NCBI GenBank assembly: GCA_035048495.1
Contig: CM068552.1
Coordinates: 17,604,654-17,668,653 of the forward strand
Reading direction: 5' to 3'
Length of the DNA stretch: 64,000 bases
From: Euptelea pleiosperma
Taxonomy: Eukaryota; Streptophyta; Magnoliopsida; Ranunculales; Eupteleaceae
Part shown: one piece after another, positions 35,571-46,760 of the stretch
How the letters are laid out: each line of letters begins with the position of its first letter
How positions within the stretch are numbered: position 1 is the stretch's first letter
The notes under the pieces: model-generated
The model's database searches: none
Told to the model about the DNA's origin: nothing
What the model saw: only the letters and a program-made list of their open reading frames with translations
Translations under genes and position numbers: made by a program

Positions 35571-36197
35571 GCCAACCATCTTGCAATGGTTGCAGTATTT
35601 TGGAAGCTTGCCCAGCATAACTGTCTGCCAGAAGTCAAAATCCTTAACTTCAACAAGGATTTTATTAGGAATCTTCAGAGCTAGGTCGATGTCGACTAAG
35701 ACACTAACTTGATATCCCGCCTCCCTGTTGATGGTTTTAGCATCTACCTGAACTGGCATTCCCAAAGCTTTCCCCATCGACATCAGTATTGCCGGTTCCC
35801 AGAACTCAAGAGCCAGCCTTGGAAACCTCACCCATACCAGAGCATGCTTATTACGTTGAGTTCCAGGATTAAAGTTGGGAGTCAACTGACTTAGCCTCAT
35901 CATCTGTTTCTCAATGATCCAGGGACCTCCTGTCCAAATGGTCTTCAGATCAGCTTCATTGTCTAATCTTATCATGAAATACCCTTTACCTAGAGGAATT
36001 ATTCTACAATCACCAGCGGTTCTCCATAGAGTTTTTACTTGATTTCTCACCGTTTGCAGGTCGACTTTCTGGAAGTCAAGTCTCCCAATAAGGCAGTGTT
36101 TACAGAAGTCTAAACCCTTTTCGTAGGCTGCGATTGGAACTTTAATAGAGGGGTAATCTCCTCTCCTGCCTGGAACCGGTAGATCTGCGATATCCAC
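35571..36197 (-). pseudogene. LINE ORF1 N-terminal part (DUF4283 + start of CCHC knuckle)
   Basis: About 209 codons open. The first 150 residues have a DUF4283-like pattern (GRLDFQKVDL; GKGYFMIRLDNEADLKTIW; GPWIIEKQMMRL), followed by KHALVWVRFPRLALEFW and the beginning of a zinc knuckle CNHCKMVGH. The frame stops there because an LTR element is inserted immediately after. Plant L1 ORF1 proteins bind RNA; this copy cannot be complete. An upstream open stretch to about 36235 lacks an ATG. Confidence 0.8.
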
Positions 36198-36292
36198 TGG
36201 TGGAGGGTTTGGTTTCTTTACAATATCTACAAAAGAGCTTGGGTTTTAGTCCAAATATATGCTCTTGCAGGACCACCTGTGGGTCCCCCTTG

Positions 36293-37499
36293 TTGAATTC
36301 AAAAGAAACACCAAAAACTATGAGAAAATAAACAAGAGAAATCTCTTTTTAATTCATCTTAAAATCAATCAATGACTCGTCCCTATTACAACCCTTATTT
36401 TTATAAACTAAAAACTTTGAATAGCTCAATATAGTAAAATTACTAAAAATATAAAGTTTTTATTTTCGACTAAAACTCTCCTACTAATCTTAAAATTGTT
36501 AACAAATGCCATCTAAAACAAATTATAACCTAATAGACATATTCTAAAACACAAAGCAAACAACAGTTGTTAAAAAAATAACTTTTAAACTATGATTTGA
36601 CATTTTTTTATCTTTTTTTGCCTAAAAATGGTGGTAATGATGTGAGTTTTTAAGTCCGTAGAGCTCGTCTAGACGATCGTGTGCATATGCAATAATAGCA
36701 ATTCTAAGTTACGATCACAAAGTCATGGCTGTTTGACATTAAGGTGTGGACTGGCCTTATTTTGATCCAACTGCTCCAAGTAATCATCCACTAATTACAC
36801 TACATCCTCCTTCCCCGGTTGGATAGAATTCACCCTTTAATTCAAAGCTTCATCATTAGAATTGTCCCCATGATAGTATGAGGTGTTTCACACAAAATGG
36901 AAATTCAAAAAAATAAAGTAGTCAAAATTGAAAATCATTTTGTTTTGGTATGATTTGGTCACATTGAGTAGGGTGAAGGCCATCATTATAACAAGCGAAT
37001 AAACTGGAATATCACAGATAAAGCCCACGAGTTATTATGGGTCCTTAGGTTAATCCGACCATCTCTTAGTGATTAGAAGTTCATATCTACTTTAAGAGAC
37101 CGACCCTCTAGTCATTTGTCAGAATTTACATGCACTCAAAATCACCATATGCTAGAACTTCTTTAATGAGGAGTTAGTGACTTGGACTCTATCTTGAATT
37201 GTTGGAATAAATGACTGAAATCGTAAATAACTAATGCTTGATTAATCTTGAGTTTGATGCTTTAATGAATTATGCGACAATTCTTTTTATTTTATTTTCT
37301 GGTTCAAATTTTAATTTTTTTTAAAAAAAAGAAGAAAATTGAAGATTATGGGTCTTGCTTTACAGTTATTATCATGATTTTTCTATACTCCACCTTTCAA
37401 TCTAAATTGATATTAATGTCACAATTGGGTAGTATATATCCTGAGGCATAAACAAAATAAAAATAAATTATGAATCATTTAAAATATGTGGATATATTT
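36293..37499. other. Non-coding, unit 2 5' flank continuation
   Basis: First ~45 bp match unit 3 (46727-46760). The remainder is AT-rich and I recognise nothing in it. Confidence 0.35.
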
Positions 37500-37937
37500 A
37501 TTGCAAATTAACCCTCACGAGTCAAGCTCGTCCACTAGGGGTAATGTGGATATCCAAGACAAAGGTGAGCCCTTGTGGATGACCAAGACGTAAGCCAATG
37601 AGCCACAAAAGCGGTCGATCAAAATGTTAGGCCAAGATGTTGGGCCAACGACGTGGGTCGGTGGACCAAGGCAGTGCACCAAAACTCAAAGTGGATGTCG
37701 ATCTTATAAATACATGGTAGATAGTTTGATTATTGAAGAATGGAAAAAAAATGTTTCTTAAAAGGTCAAGCAATATTAAAAAAAGGCAACTCAAATGTGG
37801 TGGTTTTGATGTTTTGGAAACATAATCAAAGATGGAATAGGATGGTTGAGATTTAAGTGCATGGGAAGGTTTTGATTCTCTAAATGGTATGAACGGTTGG
37901 TGGCTGGCAATTGGTATGTTGGTAAGAACAATAAAGG

Positions 37938-38277
37938 TCATGCTAATAGATTACTAACGGACGTGGGGCCCATGTGCAGATGAGTTAAGAGCTGATTTAA
38001 TTTTTGGTGAAGACGATCTCCTCACCATGGAGATCACCAAAAATCAGTAATTTTTAAAACTTCTAACCCTATCTAATATGGACCTAAATTTAACGGTGAA
38101 AATGTATGGTCCAAAAATTTTCAATTTGACAAGGTTGCAAATGTTGGAATGGGCTGATTATTGTGTGGTTGATACCCATCTCGAGAAGATTTTCATCACC
38201 AAAAATTAACAATTAACTCGTCTGCATGTGGTCCCCACGTCCATTAGTCATTCTATGAGTAAGAATAGCATGAGTCA
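37938..38277. mobile_element. MITE family TGACTCATGCTATTCTTACT, copy C (left end trimmed)
   Basis: Right end ATAGCATGAGTCA is intact; the left end lacks about 20 bases. Position matches copy A in unit 2, so it is the orthologous unit 3 copy. Confidence 0.7.
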
Positions 38278-38279
38278 TT

Positions 38280-38529
38280 TGGAAAGGGATGATTTTTCGT
38301 GAGGATGGTCTCTATGGTGAGGAGATCAGCCTCACAAAAAATCAAATAATCATTCTGATATTTGTAGACTGGTTTAGAAGTTGAAGAATTATGAACCGTA
38401 CGTCTATTTTCAGAATGGACTGATTTTTTTGTAGGAGTGATCTATATGGTGAGGGGATCATCCTTACCAAAAATCAGCCATTGATTCATCTTCTATGTGA
38501 GTACGCAAAATTGTTGTCCCCCGATCCTA

Positions 38530-38560
<31 letters not shown>

Positions 38561-38565
38561 GGTGG
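38280..38565. mobile_element. Partial second-family MITE (unit 3 counterpart of 18540-18905)
   Basis: Contains GTGAGGATGGTCTCTATGG and ATCATCCTTACCAAAAATCAG arms and ends in a (TA)n run at 38535-38560. Confidence 0.5.
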
Positions 38566-39247
38566 GATGGAATGACACGTTTACTAATGAAATCTAATAA
38601 TGGGCTTCGTTGTGGAATATCTATTGAGGAGTTGCTTTACAAATTAAGAGGGAATGAAAGTCAGGTTGACATTTGCAACGAAATCTAATTGGTTACCAAA
38701 GATGTGTGGATGGTTTTCAATGAGGAAATTAAGGTGGTTTTATAACATGTGGACGTCTCCAACCCTATAAAGACATCTTCTTTGCACGGCTTGAAGACTT
38801 CTTGGACAATGGGTGGGGCTGGATTTCATCTTCACTTTGTCTCCGGACGTTTTGGCTTCTCATCGTGAATCTCACTCTAGCATGGTTCCCTTCTCTCGAG
38901 TCATCACTTCTTCTCTTCTTAGCATGGATCTGAGACACGACTCCGGGGGCAGCATCTTCTCTACCTACCTCTCGGTTGGGTGTTCTCTTTTAGATCTCAG
39001 ATCATCATTACTTTTGGAGAGTTGCATGCATGGGCTGTAGCCTTTTGTTCAATTCTCACCTTCGTTGGTTGGAGCATGGCATCTTCCCTTCTTGCCCTTA
39101 TTCTATTCTTGTTTTTGCTTTTGTTTTTTGTGGTTTGTTGTTGCATTGTGAAGACAAACGGACCATTAATTGAAGAGATTGACAACCTTGACAATGGTCA
39201 GTTGGTTTTCCAGCTAAGGCTAGGGATATTGAAACTTCAATAAATTT

Positions 39248-39402
39248 ACTTTATTGATGCAATTTGCATCTCACCCAATTTTTTTAAAATATTTGCATCT
39301 CATGACCCTTTGACCAATATTTTTTAAATGACTATAATGACCTTGGGTGAGATGCAAATATTTTAAAAACATTGGGTGCGATGCAAATTGCATCAATAAA
39401 GT
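39248..39402. mobile_element. Palindromic MITE with ATTGATGCAATTTGCATC ends, copy 1
   Basis: 155 bp, almost entirely self-complementary: TTATTGATGCAATTTGCATC on the left and GATGCAAATTGCATCAATAA on the right, with ACCCAATNTTTTTAAAATATTTGCATCTCA inner arms. Confidence 0.75.
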
Positions 39403-39485
39403 AGGGTTTTTTATTTTTTATTTTTTGAGGATTGTGAGCTCAACCTTTTTTTTGAGGATTTTGAACCATAAAAGGAAGGAAAAAA

Positions 39486-39875
39486 GATGTAACAAGGTAT
39501 GCCTGAAACATTTTTAAATGCGGAAGCACGATTTTGTTACTCACCACTATCATCTGGGCCCACTGACGGCATGGATATTTATCCCACCCCTTGGTGGTTA
39601 TACACACCAAAAAGCACCCTGATTGGTAATCTACAACCATTAGATTTTAACTCTTTTTAGCACTTTTTAAGGCGTTCTTATAGCCGTTGAATTCAACCAT
39701 TTTTTTAGTACTAAAACCAACGGCTAAAAATCATCAAACAAGCTGATTTTTGGTATGAATGTCTACTAAGGGTTGGGCTAAACATCCATGCGGTCAGTGG
39801 GCCCATATGGCAGCAGTGACTACCAAATATGCTGCTTCCGCAATTGAAAAGATCTCAGGTATACCTTGTTACATC
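39486..39875. mobile_element. MITE with GATGTAACAAGGTAT ends, copy 1
   Basis: 390 bp; ends GATGTAACAAGGTATGCCTGA and the complement of GATGTAACAAGGTATACCTGA. Inner arms carry CACTGAC(G/C)GCATGGAT and its complement. The copy at 49284 is in opposite orientation. Confidence 0.78.
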
Positions 39876-40239
39876 ACGGCCCTAAAAGGAATACACCTTC
39901 ACAGGTTGTTAAGCACGCTAATGTCCCTCATCAATGATGACGAGGGACCACAATATGAGCCACGTGGTACATTGTCAGAGGTCACTAACGTACGGATGTT
40001 GGGCCCATCGCTAGGTGGAGCTACATACCAAATATCAGCCTGATAATTAGTGATTTCAAACCATTGGATCTTTGTACCCCAAATAATGTTCAAATTCTAC
40101 AGATAAAATCAACCAAGGAAAATGACTCTAATCCAATGCTTAAAAAGTAACAATCAGATTAATTTTTGGTTGGGCTAAAAGCAAATGAAGAAAGGTTTTG
40201 AGCTCACAATTCTCAAAAAAAAAAAAAAAATCCTCGAAA

Positions 40240-40467
40240 AAAGATCTTTTGCTTGTCCCCCTTACTTTATTGATGCAATTTGCATCGCACCCAATGTTTT
40301 TAAAATATTTACGTCTCACCCAAGGTCATTATAGTCATTTAAAAAATATTGGTATGTCCGCCTATGGTCAAGGACGTTGACCATGGTCAAAGGGTGAGAC
40401 ACAAATATTTTGAAAACATTGGGTGAGATGCAAATTGCATCAATGAAGGGGGTAAAGCAAAAAGCCC
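40240..40467. mobile_element. Palindromic MITE with ATTGATGCAATTTGCATC ends, copy 2
   Basis: Same arms as copy 1 plus outer TTTTGCTT(G/T)(T/A)CCCCCTT ends in inverted orientation, so it looks more complete. Confidence 0.7.
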
Positions 40468-41554
40468 TAAATTTATAGGTAATTCTCAATTAACAATGGA
40501 ATATTATTGAATTCATATATTTGATTAAGAAGTATGGTTGATATTTTTTCTTTACTGATGATATTTATCTATAAAATTCGTTGATTTAAAGTGATCTCCG
40601 AATACTATCAATGCTTAGGATTCCCTGTAATAGGTTAACGAATTCTTTATTGGTTTTAATCGTCAAGTTGATTAAATTACTTATGAGGTTGTAGTTTGGT
40701 TTGCCCCCCTTGATTTTTTTCTTTTTTTATGATTTTGCCTACCTTGAACTATTTTTTACTATTTTGCCCCCCCTTGAATAAAATCCTGGCTCTGCCGTTG
40801 ACCCAACCTATATAAAACTCAAAATATTTGAAATTGAATTTTTTTTTATAAGCAAATTAAGCTTTAATTTCTAATGAGCTCTGGGAATGAAAATACAATT
40901 GGAAGGTATTGACCAAGCTCAATCTTCAAATTTTCTTTTTTTAATAACTCTCCATACGATGGGGTTTGGCAAGACCTCTCCTAGATTATTATGCCAACTA
41001 TAAAGTTACTCCAATTCAATCTATTTCACAAGCCGCATCAAGAATCCTTTTGAAGGCTTTGTTCATGCAAGAAACAAGTAGATGGGAATTAATAAATTCC
41101 TTCTCCATTAATGCCACCATCCTCAACTTTCCCATGTAACTCATGATAGATATAAACAGACTCTGCGAATCAAATAACAAAAGATTAATAATAATTGTAA
41201 ATGGATATTAGCAACCATGAGCAAGAAATGGTCGAAACCAATGTTCATATAGAATAAAATTGGTGTGATAACACCATCGGTAAATTAACATAAGAGGAAT
41301 GCTATCACACAACCACGTAATGGAGTTGCACAGATGAAAAACCCCAGAAAAAAGACAGGAAAAGTATATATTTAATTCAAAGGTGGGATTTTCGAGGCAA
41401 TTTTTCTTGTCTTTTTTGGGGTTGCATATGTGCACAACTCCACCAAGAGGTTTATTGGTAGCATAATTCTTAACATAATACACTTACTAAAGAGAAAAAG
41501 AAATTAACATTACACCAACTCAATCCCAAGAATTTGATACTTTTACTACTTACT

Positions 41555-42700
41555 ACTTATGTTTTCGTCATTGAAGACTGCTAGAAAGAAGATCAGAATA
41601 GTGATATATCAGAAGATTCAAAGTTTTAATTGATCAATATACCATTAGGTTGGTAAGTGACTTAGAGACCATAAAATTTAAGTGGTATAACCTTAATATA
41701 CCTTGAACTAAGTCATAATATTCAAGGGAGGGGTTTTAGGGGCTTGTAGGGGTATTTATCCTAAAATTGGAGAGTCCAATCAATTGGCCTTGAGCCATAT
41801 CGATTAGACTTGTGTAGATAGAACAAAAATCAATTTGGTAGTTGCCCAATCGATTGGACTTGCACGAGAATAGTTTTGTAAACTTTGAAAGTGTCCTAAT
41901 TGCACTCAAACTTTTGTTATTTTCATAAGGTCTTGTTTTACTATAAATATAACTTTTTAGGTTGCAAACAAAAGTCATCTAAGCTAATCTAAAGCATAGA
42001 AAAAATCCTAGAGATCCAAGAGCTTCCATTGTTGATTGAAGCTTAAGTTTTGCTCTTAAATATTCAAGATTCTTTGTTCCAAAGCTATACCTTTTGATAT
42101 TGAGTGGAAGAGAATGTCGTTATCTTTATGGTTGAATATCTTTATTTCTTTGTGTGTTTTATTACCTTCTTTGTTAGTTGTTCATCGTGTGGATTCTGTG
42201 TGAACTCGTGTGTGATCGAGTTGGCTGTGATTCGGTGTGGTTTCGGATCAGATTTAAAATCAAACCCTGAAGGCAGTTCGTATGGTTCAAAGTGTGAAGA
42301 TACAATGAGATGTAGTAAATTGACAGTCGGAGCTTGTGTGGAGTTGGATTCAGTTGTAAGTCATAGCATGGGTAACTGTCTATATCTCTATCTTTCATTA
42401 GTATTGTGATTTTGACTAGACATAGTCCTGAGGTTTTTCCAGTTATGTTTTTCTTGTAAAAATCGTGTGCATATTATTTTATTAATTTTATTGTATTATT
42501 GGTTGAACAGATTTGTGAAAAATATATCTTTGATATATTTAGATTAAATCTGGTTAGACCACTATGTTTGCTTGCGCTTGAAAATTGCATGTGATAGATC
42601 CCATATCACTAACCAAATAGATTTGAATTGGTTAATTTTTAATTGGTAATTATTTTAAATCAAACCTATTCAACCCCCCCCCCCCCCCCCCCACCCCATA
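41555..42700 (+). mobile_element. LTR A copy 2 (5' end trimmed) in intron 3 of unit 3 gene
   Basis: Matches other family A LTRs at GGTTGGTAAGTGACTTAGAG, CCAATCGATTGGACT and the TCAACCCCC end. It ends in a run of about 20 C with one A (42675-42698). It is followed by a primer-binding site. Confidence 0.65.
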
Positions 42701-42738
42701 GGTTCTATGAATACCATTAACCAGAATCTTTTAATTGG

Positions 42739-42750
42739 TATCAGAGCGGT
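42739..42750 (+). promoter_or_regulatory. Retrotransposon primer-binding site
   Basis: TGGTATCAGAGC, complementary to the 3' end of initiator Met-tRNA, lies about 40 bp after the LTR A end and 60 bp before a gag start. Confidence 0.7.
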
Positions 42751-42808
42751 TCATTCTGTTAGGATCTAACAACCCGAGTGTGATCCTACTCGATCAATAT
42801 CTAAGTTA

Positions 42809-43557
42809 ATGAATTTGCAAAGAGGTGGTGGTTCTATCACTTGTCCACTATTATTTGATGGGAATAACTATGCTTGTTGGAAAGCTAGGATGCTAACTTT
42901 TCTAAAATATTTTGATGATAGAATTTATATGATAACTATTTTAGGTGAAAAACAACTAATGATAAAATCTATTAATAAGGTATATTAATTGTTAAACATA
43001 TTGACAAATGGACAAAGGATAAGAACGAACAATCTAACTGGAATAGTAAAGGTCTTAGCGCCATTTCTTTGTGCAGTCGACATTGGTAAATGTCGTCGGA
43101 TCTCGACGTGTGATACTGTAAAGTAAGCATGGGTATATACTTGAGGTTACCCATGAGGGAACAACCACTGTGAAGATCTCTAAGCTTCAAATGTTTACTT
43201 CCAAATTTTGAAATTAAAACAATAGAATGAATGACAATGAAGTATTATCTGATCAATTTTATGATTAATTGTTTGATATTGTTATTTGTTGTTTTAATCT
43301 TTGAGAGAGAAATTCTTGAGTCTAAGGTTGTGAGAAAGGTTCTTAGATCTCTACCTGAGAGATTTCAATCTAAGGTCAGCTATAGAAAAGAGTAAAGATA
43401 TTGATGCTATCAAAATAGATTAATTGGTTAGTTCACTTTAGACTTTTCATCTTAACCTTTGTCAACCTAAGAAAAACAAAAGGATTGCCCTAAGAGTCTC
43501 AAAGAATAATGATTTTGATGATGAATCGTGTTTGGATAATGAGATATGGACCTTGTG
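42809..43557 (+). pseudogene. Copia gag fragment
   Basis: ATG at 42809 opens a 59-codon frame with LLFDGNNYACWKARMLTFLK, the copia gag N-terminal signature, ending at a TAA (42986-42988). The middle is diverged. Further on, VVRKVLRSLPERFQSKV (about 43330-43380) and a following DAIKID-type block show the gag core with stops and shifts. Homology ends near 43557. Inserted in intron 3 of the unit 3 acyltransferase gene. Confidence 0.72.
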
Positions 43558-45733
43558 AAAGACTTTAGAATATACTTACGTAGCAAGAACCAATATATTT
43601 AATACACACCCACCCACCCGCCAACCAACCCCCGTAAACATGCAAAATGTTTTCAAGTAAACAAGCAATAACAAGGAAAAGAGTACAAAGCCAAAACCAT
43701 AAGAGTGAGAAAAACTTGAACTTTAAACCTACCTGAGGACCGCCTGCCACAGTGAAGTAGAGGCTATTAATCGGATGGTCGGCTATCACCATTTTTTCTG
43801 TAGGACCAACCAAATTCGAGATCGTCATGCTTGCCTTACTCGAAGTTGAATGCAAGTATTGAGATACTGCCTGCAGTACCATTGAGGACCAAATTTCATT
43901 TGTTGAGTTTGGAAAATGCATTATTGAAGTCCAAAGGTATAAACTGATTAATCACTGACCTGAGTACCTTTCAGCATCCCCACCATTCTCAGTAGTGCAC
44001 CATTGAGATAAATGCCCATTGAGTTTCTATTTCTCTTTATTGTTTTCTTTGCATCAAAAACGAACTTTAAGGGATCTACCATTTCGCCATCGCTATATGA
44101 AGGGACTGATACGTGGATAAAGGAAAATTGGTTTCCCCACATATCTTTCTCTAGCATTTCCTCGACGCTCCGATACCCATTCAGCATCCTCGTGTTAAAC
44201 AGCACCAATGCGGTCTTGCGCGAGCCATTGGAAATTTGATCCATGGCATGGGTGTACAAATGGATCCCATAAAATACTATCCCAACCATAACATCATTCA
44301 CAGACTGTTGAAAGGAAGAAAAAAACGTGGAAATTAGTGAATATATGGCAATCAAAAATAAAATATTGAATATGGGACGCAAAGAACTTCATGGGAAAAT
44401 CTTTCGAATGAATCAAAATAAAAATGGTTTGTTACAGAACTTACTCCTCCAGTATGGGACTTAACTCGCCGAATGTCATCTAGAGAGAACGTAACTGATG
44501 TGATGTCAATGGGCATATTTTCTACTTGGGGAGTTCCGGATCGGATCGCCGAGTCAGAGTCTTCCATTAACGTACTCCGAAGAAAACCCCAAAAAAAATC
44601 AGAAGCAGTGTTCCAGCACCCAGAAACGAGGCTTAAAACTCTCTTGCAAATGTTCATATTTTCATAGGGTTTTGAGGAAGAAGAAGAGGTAGGAAAAGTG
44701 AGCGGAAGCGAAGGATCATCTGCCCTTTTAAGGCAAGAAAACAGTGCACCCATGAGCGAAAAGCCGTCTCCGAGCGAATGGTGCATCTTGAGTGCTAATG
44801 ATCCAGCCGCGTTGCATGTTGGGTACTTGAATATGTGCATTTCCACAAGGGCCTGTTCTCAGGAAGCCGATCCAAGGCTATCTTTGCTAGATACTCTTCA
44901 AAGTGTTTTTCGTAGGTTTCAGGAGATAAGCTCTCAGGGAAGGTAGGGATGACAACGTGGTCTTCGAACCGAACCTCGACCTTCTTCCACCACTGGACAC
45001 CTTTATCGTCTGTAACAATAATGCAGGAGAAGTGCTGGTTGACTGGTAAAAGATCCCTCCTGAGCGCTGCCATGATTTTAGATTGGTCGATCGGAATCTC
45101 AGACTCACAAACGCCTATAATGCGAAGAGAGAAGACGGAGGTGTTGATACATTGTGAGGATAGACTCATAGGCTCAAGCCCTTCTACTTCATCTCTTACT
45201 CCCCCGCCAAATACTTGTCGTGATTGGTACTTGGAAGTCATTATTTCTTTCTGAACTGTGTCAAAGCGGCTAAGGGTATTTCTTGACTGTGTCCGTTCAA
45301 TCAGCTAAATAACTTGTAGTATGCATTGTGCAAGATCAATTTATTGGGAGGTAGGTGTGGCGCACCGGTAATGCAACTAAAAGCTGAACAAGTTGTGAAC
45401 ACTTGACAGTAGACAGAAGAAAAAGTTTGGTGGGGGACGGTCCTTGCATATTTGTAACATTAATATCCACAAATGTATATAGGTGCCGATCGACTTTTGG
45501 GAGTCATTGCAGATGAGTAGAACTTTAATTACGGACGGTACATGAGTGGATCATATCAACGTTGATGACAGACGTCCATCGTCAAAGTTCTACTCCTTGT
45601 AGAGAGTAGGAGGACATCAAACTTATTCTCGACACCGGTATTGTCTTATCAATTCGTCATCTTCGTTTTTTTGCATAAAATTGGACAATTTTTTGTGGTT
45701 CAGTGTAGAGCATAAAAATGGAATACATGGAAC

Positions 45734-46128
45734 CATGGTTTTAAATTAAACGGCCGTTTAAACGCTTTAATGGCCGTTTAAACGGTAACGCACCAAGCCA
45801 TTTCCTTTAAAACCCGTTTAAACACATTTTAAGGTTTTTGAATTAACGGCCGTTAAAACCGTTTAAACAACCGTTAAATTTTGAAAAAAAAAAGTGAAAA
45901 AAATGGCCGTTAAATCCCTTTTTTTTTTTTTTTTTTTCAAATTTCAAATTTAAAAATTTGAATTTCAGCGCCATTTTTCCATTAAAATCGTTAAAACCCG
46001 TTTAATTCCGTTAAATTTAATTTTTTTTTTCTATTTTCGCCCCTGGCCGTTTAATCTATTTTAACGACAGTTTAAACGGTAACGCCCCCAGTCCGTTTAA
46101 CCGTTAAAACGGCCTCCTTTAAACCTTG
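45734..46128. mobile_element. hAT-type GTTTAAACGG element, TSD CATGGAAC
   Basis: 395 bp, opposite orientation to the copy at 26413. Perfect 8-bp duplications CATGGAAC at 45726-45733 and 46129-46136. Ends CATGGTTTTAAATTAAACGG and complement of CAAGGTTTAAAGGAGGCC. Units 1 and 2 are uninterrupted here. Confidence 0.85.
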
Positions 46129-46139
46129 CATGGAACCAC

Positions 46140-46350
46140 TCACCCATGATTAGCTTTTCCCTGCACCAAAAATCATTTTAGTTGGTAATCTGTAGCAATA
46201 TGACCTGAGCGCCCAAAAAATTTGTCAGAATCCAAAGGTTAAAAATCACCCCACGGAAAATGCTCAAATATATTCAATAGCTATAGATCACCAACCAGGT
46301 TGATTTTTAGTGTATAGGTCTATCAAGGGTGGGCCAATCATTCATGGGTT
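46140..46350. repeat. Inverted-repeat element in acyltransferase 5' flank (unit 3 copy)
   Basis: Same element as in units 1 and 2 at the corresponding distance upstream of the gene. Confidence 0.65.
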
Positions 46351-46760
46351 AGTGGGCCCAAAACGAATGTGTCACATTGCGCATTTATACTCCCCACAAT
46401 GCCACGCGAAGATTTTGCCTCGGGCTAAAATTTTCTGACACTAATGATCAGGACTTGTATCATATAGTTAGCAATTCAGCCTATGAGAAAAGTTACTGCA
46501 TAATTTGGGTTTGTCATTCCAAAGTTGTTAAATAATTTGGCAAAAAGAAAAGGAAAATAAAATAAAAACTAATAATTTTTAAATTTTTTACGTGTAGTCT
46601 ATGTTTCCTATTGTGATGTCGGGTGCGTTCCAAACACAGCAAAAGATCACAAAGAAGGGAAAAGTAAGGCTTTGACGAATCCAATTACATACGAGCATCA
46701 CAACCTTCCACAGACCCTTGGTGAATTCATAAAGAAACACCAAAGTATGTGTAGAAGTCG

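Larger units (their letters stand above)
26955..36286 (-). mobile_element. L1-type LINE, split by two LTR insertions; possible TSD CCCTTG
   Basis: Reading down the minus strand: ORF1 N-part (36197-35571), solo LTR B, ORF1 C-part (32924-32174), ORF2 endonuclease, RT, zf-RVT and RNase H, LTR A insertion (29070-27470), RNase H C-part, and an A-rich 3' tail (about 26955-26978). CCCTTG occurs at both ends (26949-26954, 36287-36292). The unit 3 paralogue reads continuously across the site near 46726-46733, which confirms the insertion. Without the nested LTRs the LINE is about 5.1 kb and 5'-truncated. Confidence 0.8.
39249..40467. mobile_element. Composite insertion in unit 3 spacer, TSD TAAATTTA
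   Basis: 1219 bp flanked by perfect 8-bp TAAATTTA (39241-39248, 40468-40475). Unit 2 has a single TAAATTTA at 20124-20131 at the corresponding point. The inside contains small palindromic elements (39248-39402 and about 40240-40467) around another MITE (39486-39875). Confidence 0.78.
41016..45241 (-). pseudogene. WSD1-like O-acyltransferase, unit 3, frameshifted copy
   Basis: Exons by homology and splice signals: 45241-44445, 44304-43960, 43870-43733 and 41162-41016. The start MTSKYQSRQ aligns with the unit 2 start. One base is missing around 44841-44845, right after the PLW motif, so the frame breaks about 20 residues before the HHSLGDG active site; the remainder of exon 1 continues in another frame (44846-44445). 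All four splice junctions look canonical, including the last acceptor that unit 1 has lost. Intron 3 is enlarged to about 2.6 kb by a copia LTR plus gag fragment. A sequencing or assembly error at a single base would restore a full ORF, so reads should be checked before calling it dead. Confidence 0.82.
37500..46760. repeat. Tandem duplication unit 3
   Basis: The spacer from about 37560 aligns with 17560 onward (shared text on both sides of AAACTCAAAGTGGATG). The frameshifted acyltransferase gene and a 5' flank to about 46750 follow. Compared with unit 2 it has gained a 1.2-kb insertion at 39249-40467, an LTR/gag insertion in intron 3 and a hAT-like element at 45734-46128. Confidence 0.7.

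Noticed and set aside
42675..42698. Poly-C run as a functional signal
   Set aside because: Family A LTRs all end in a short C run; this is most simply homopolymer expansion or a sequencing artefact.
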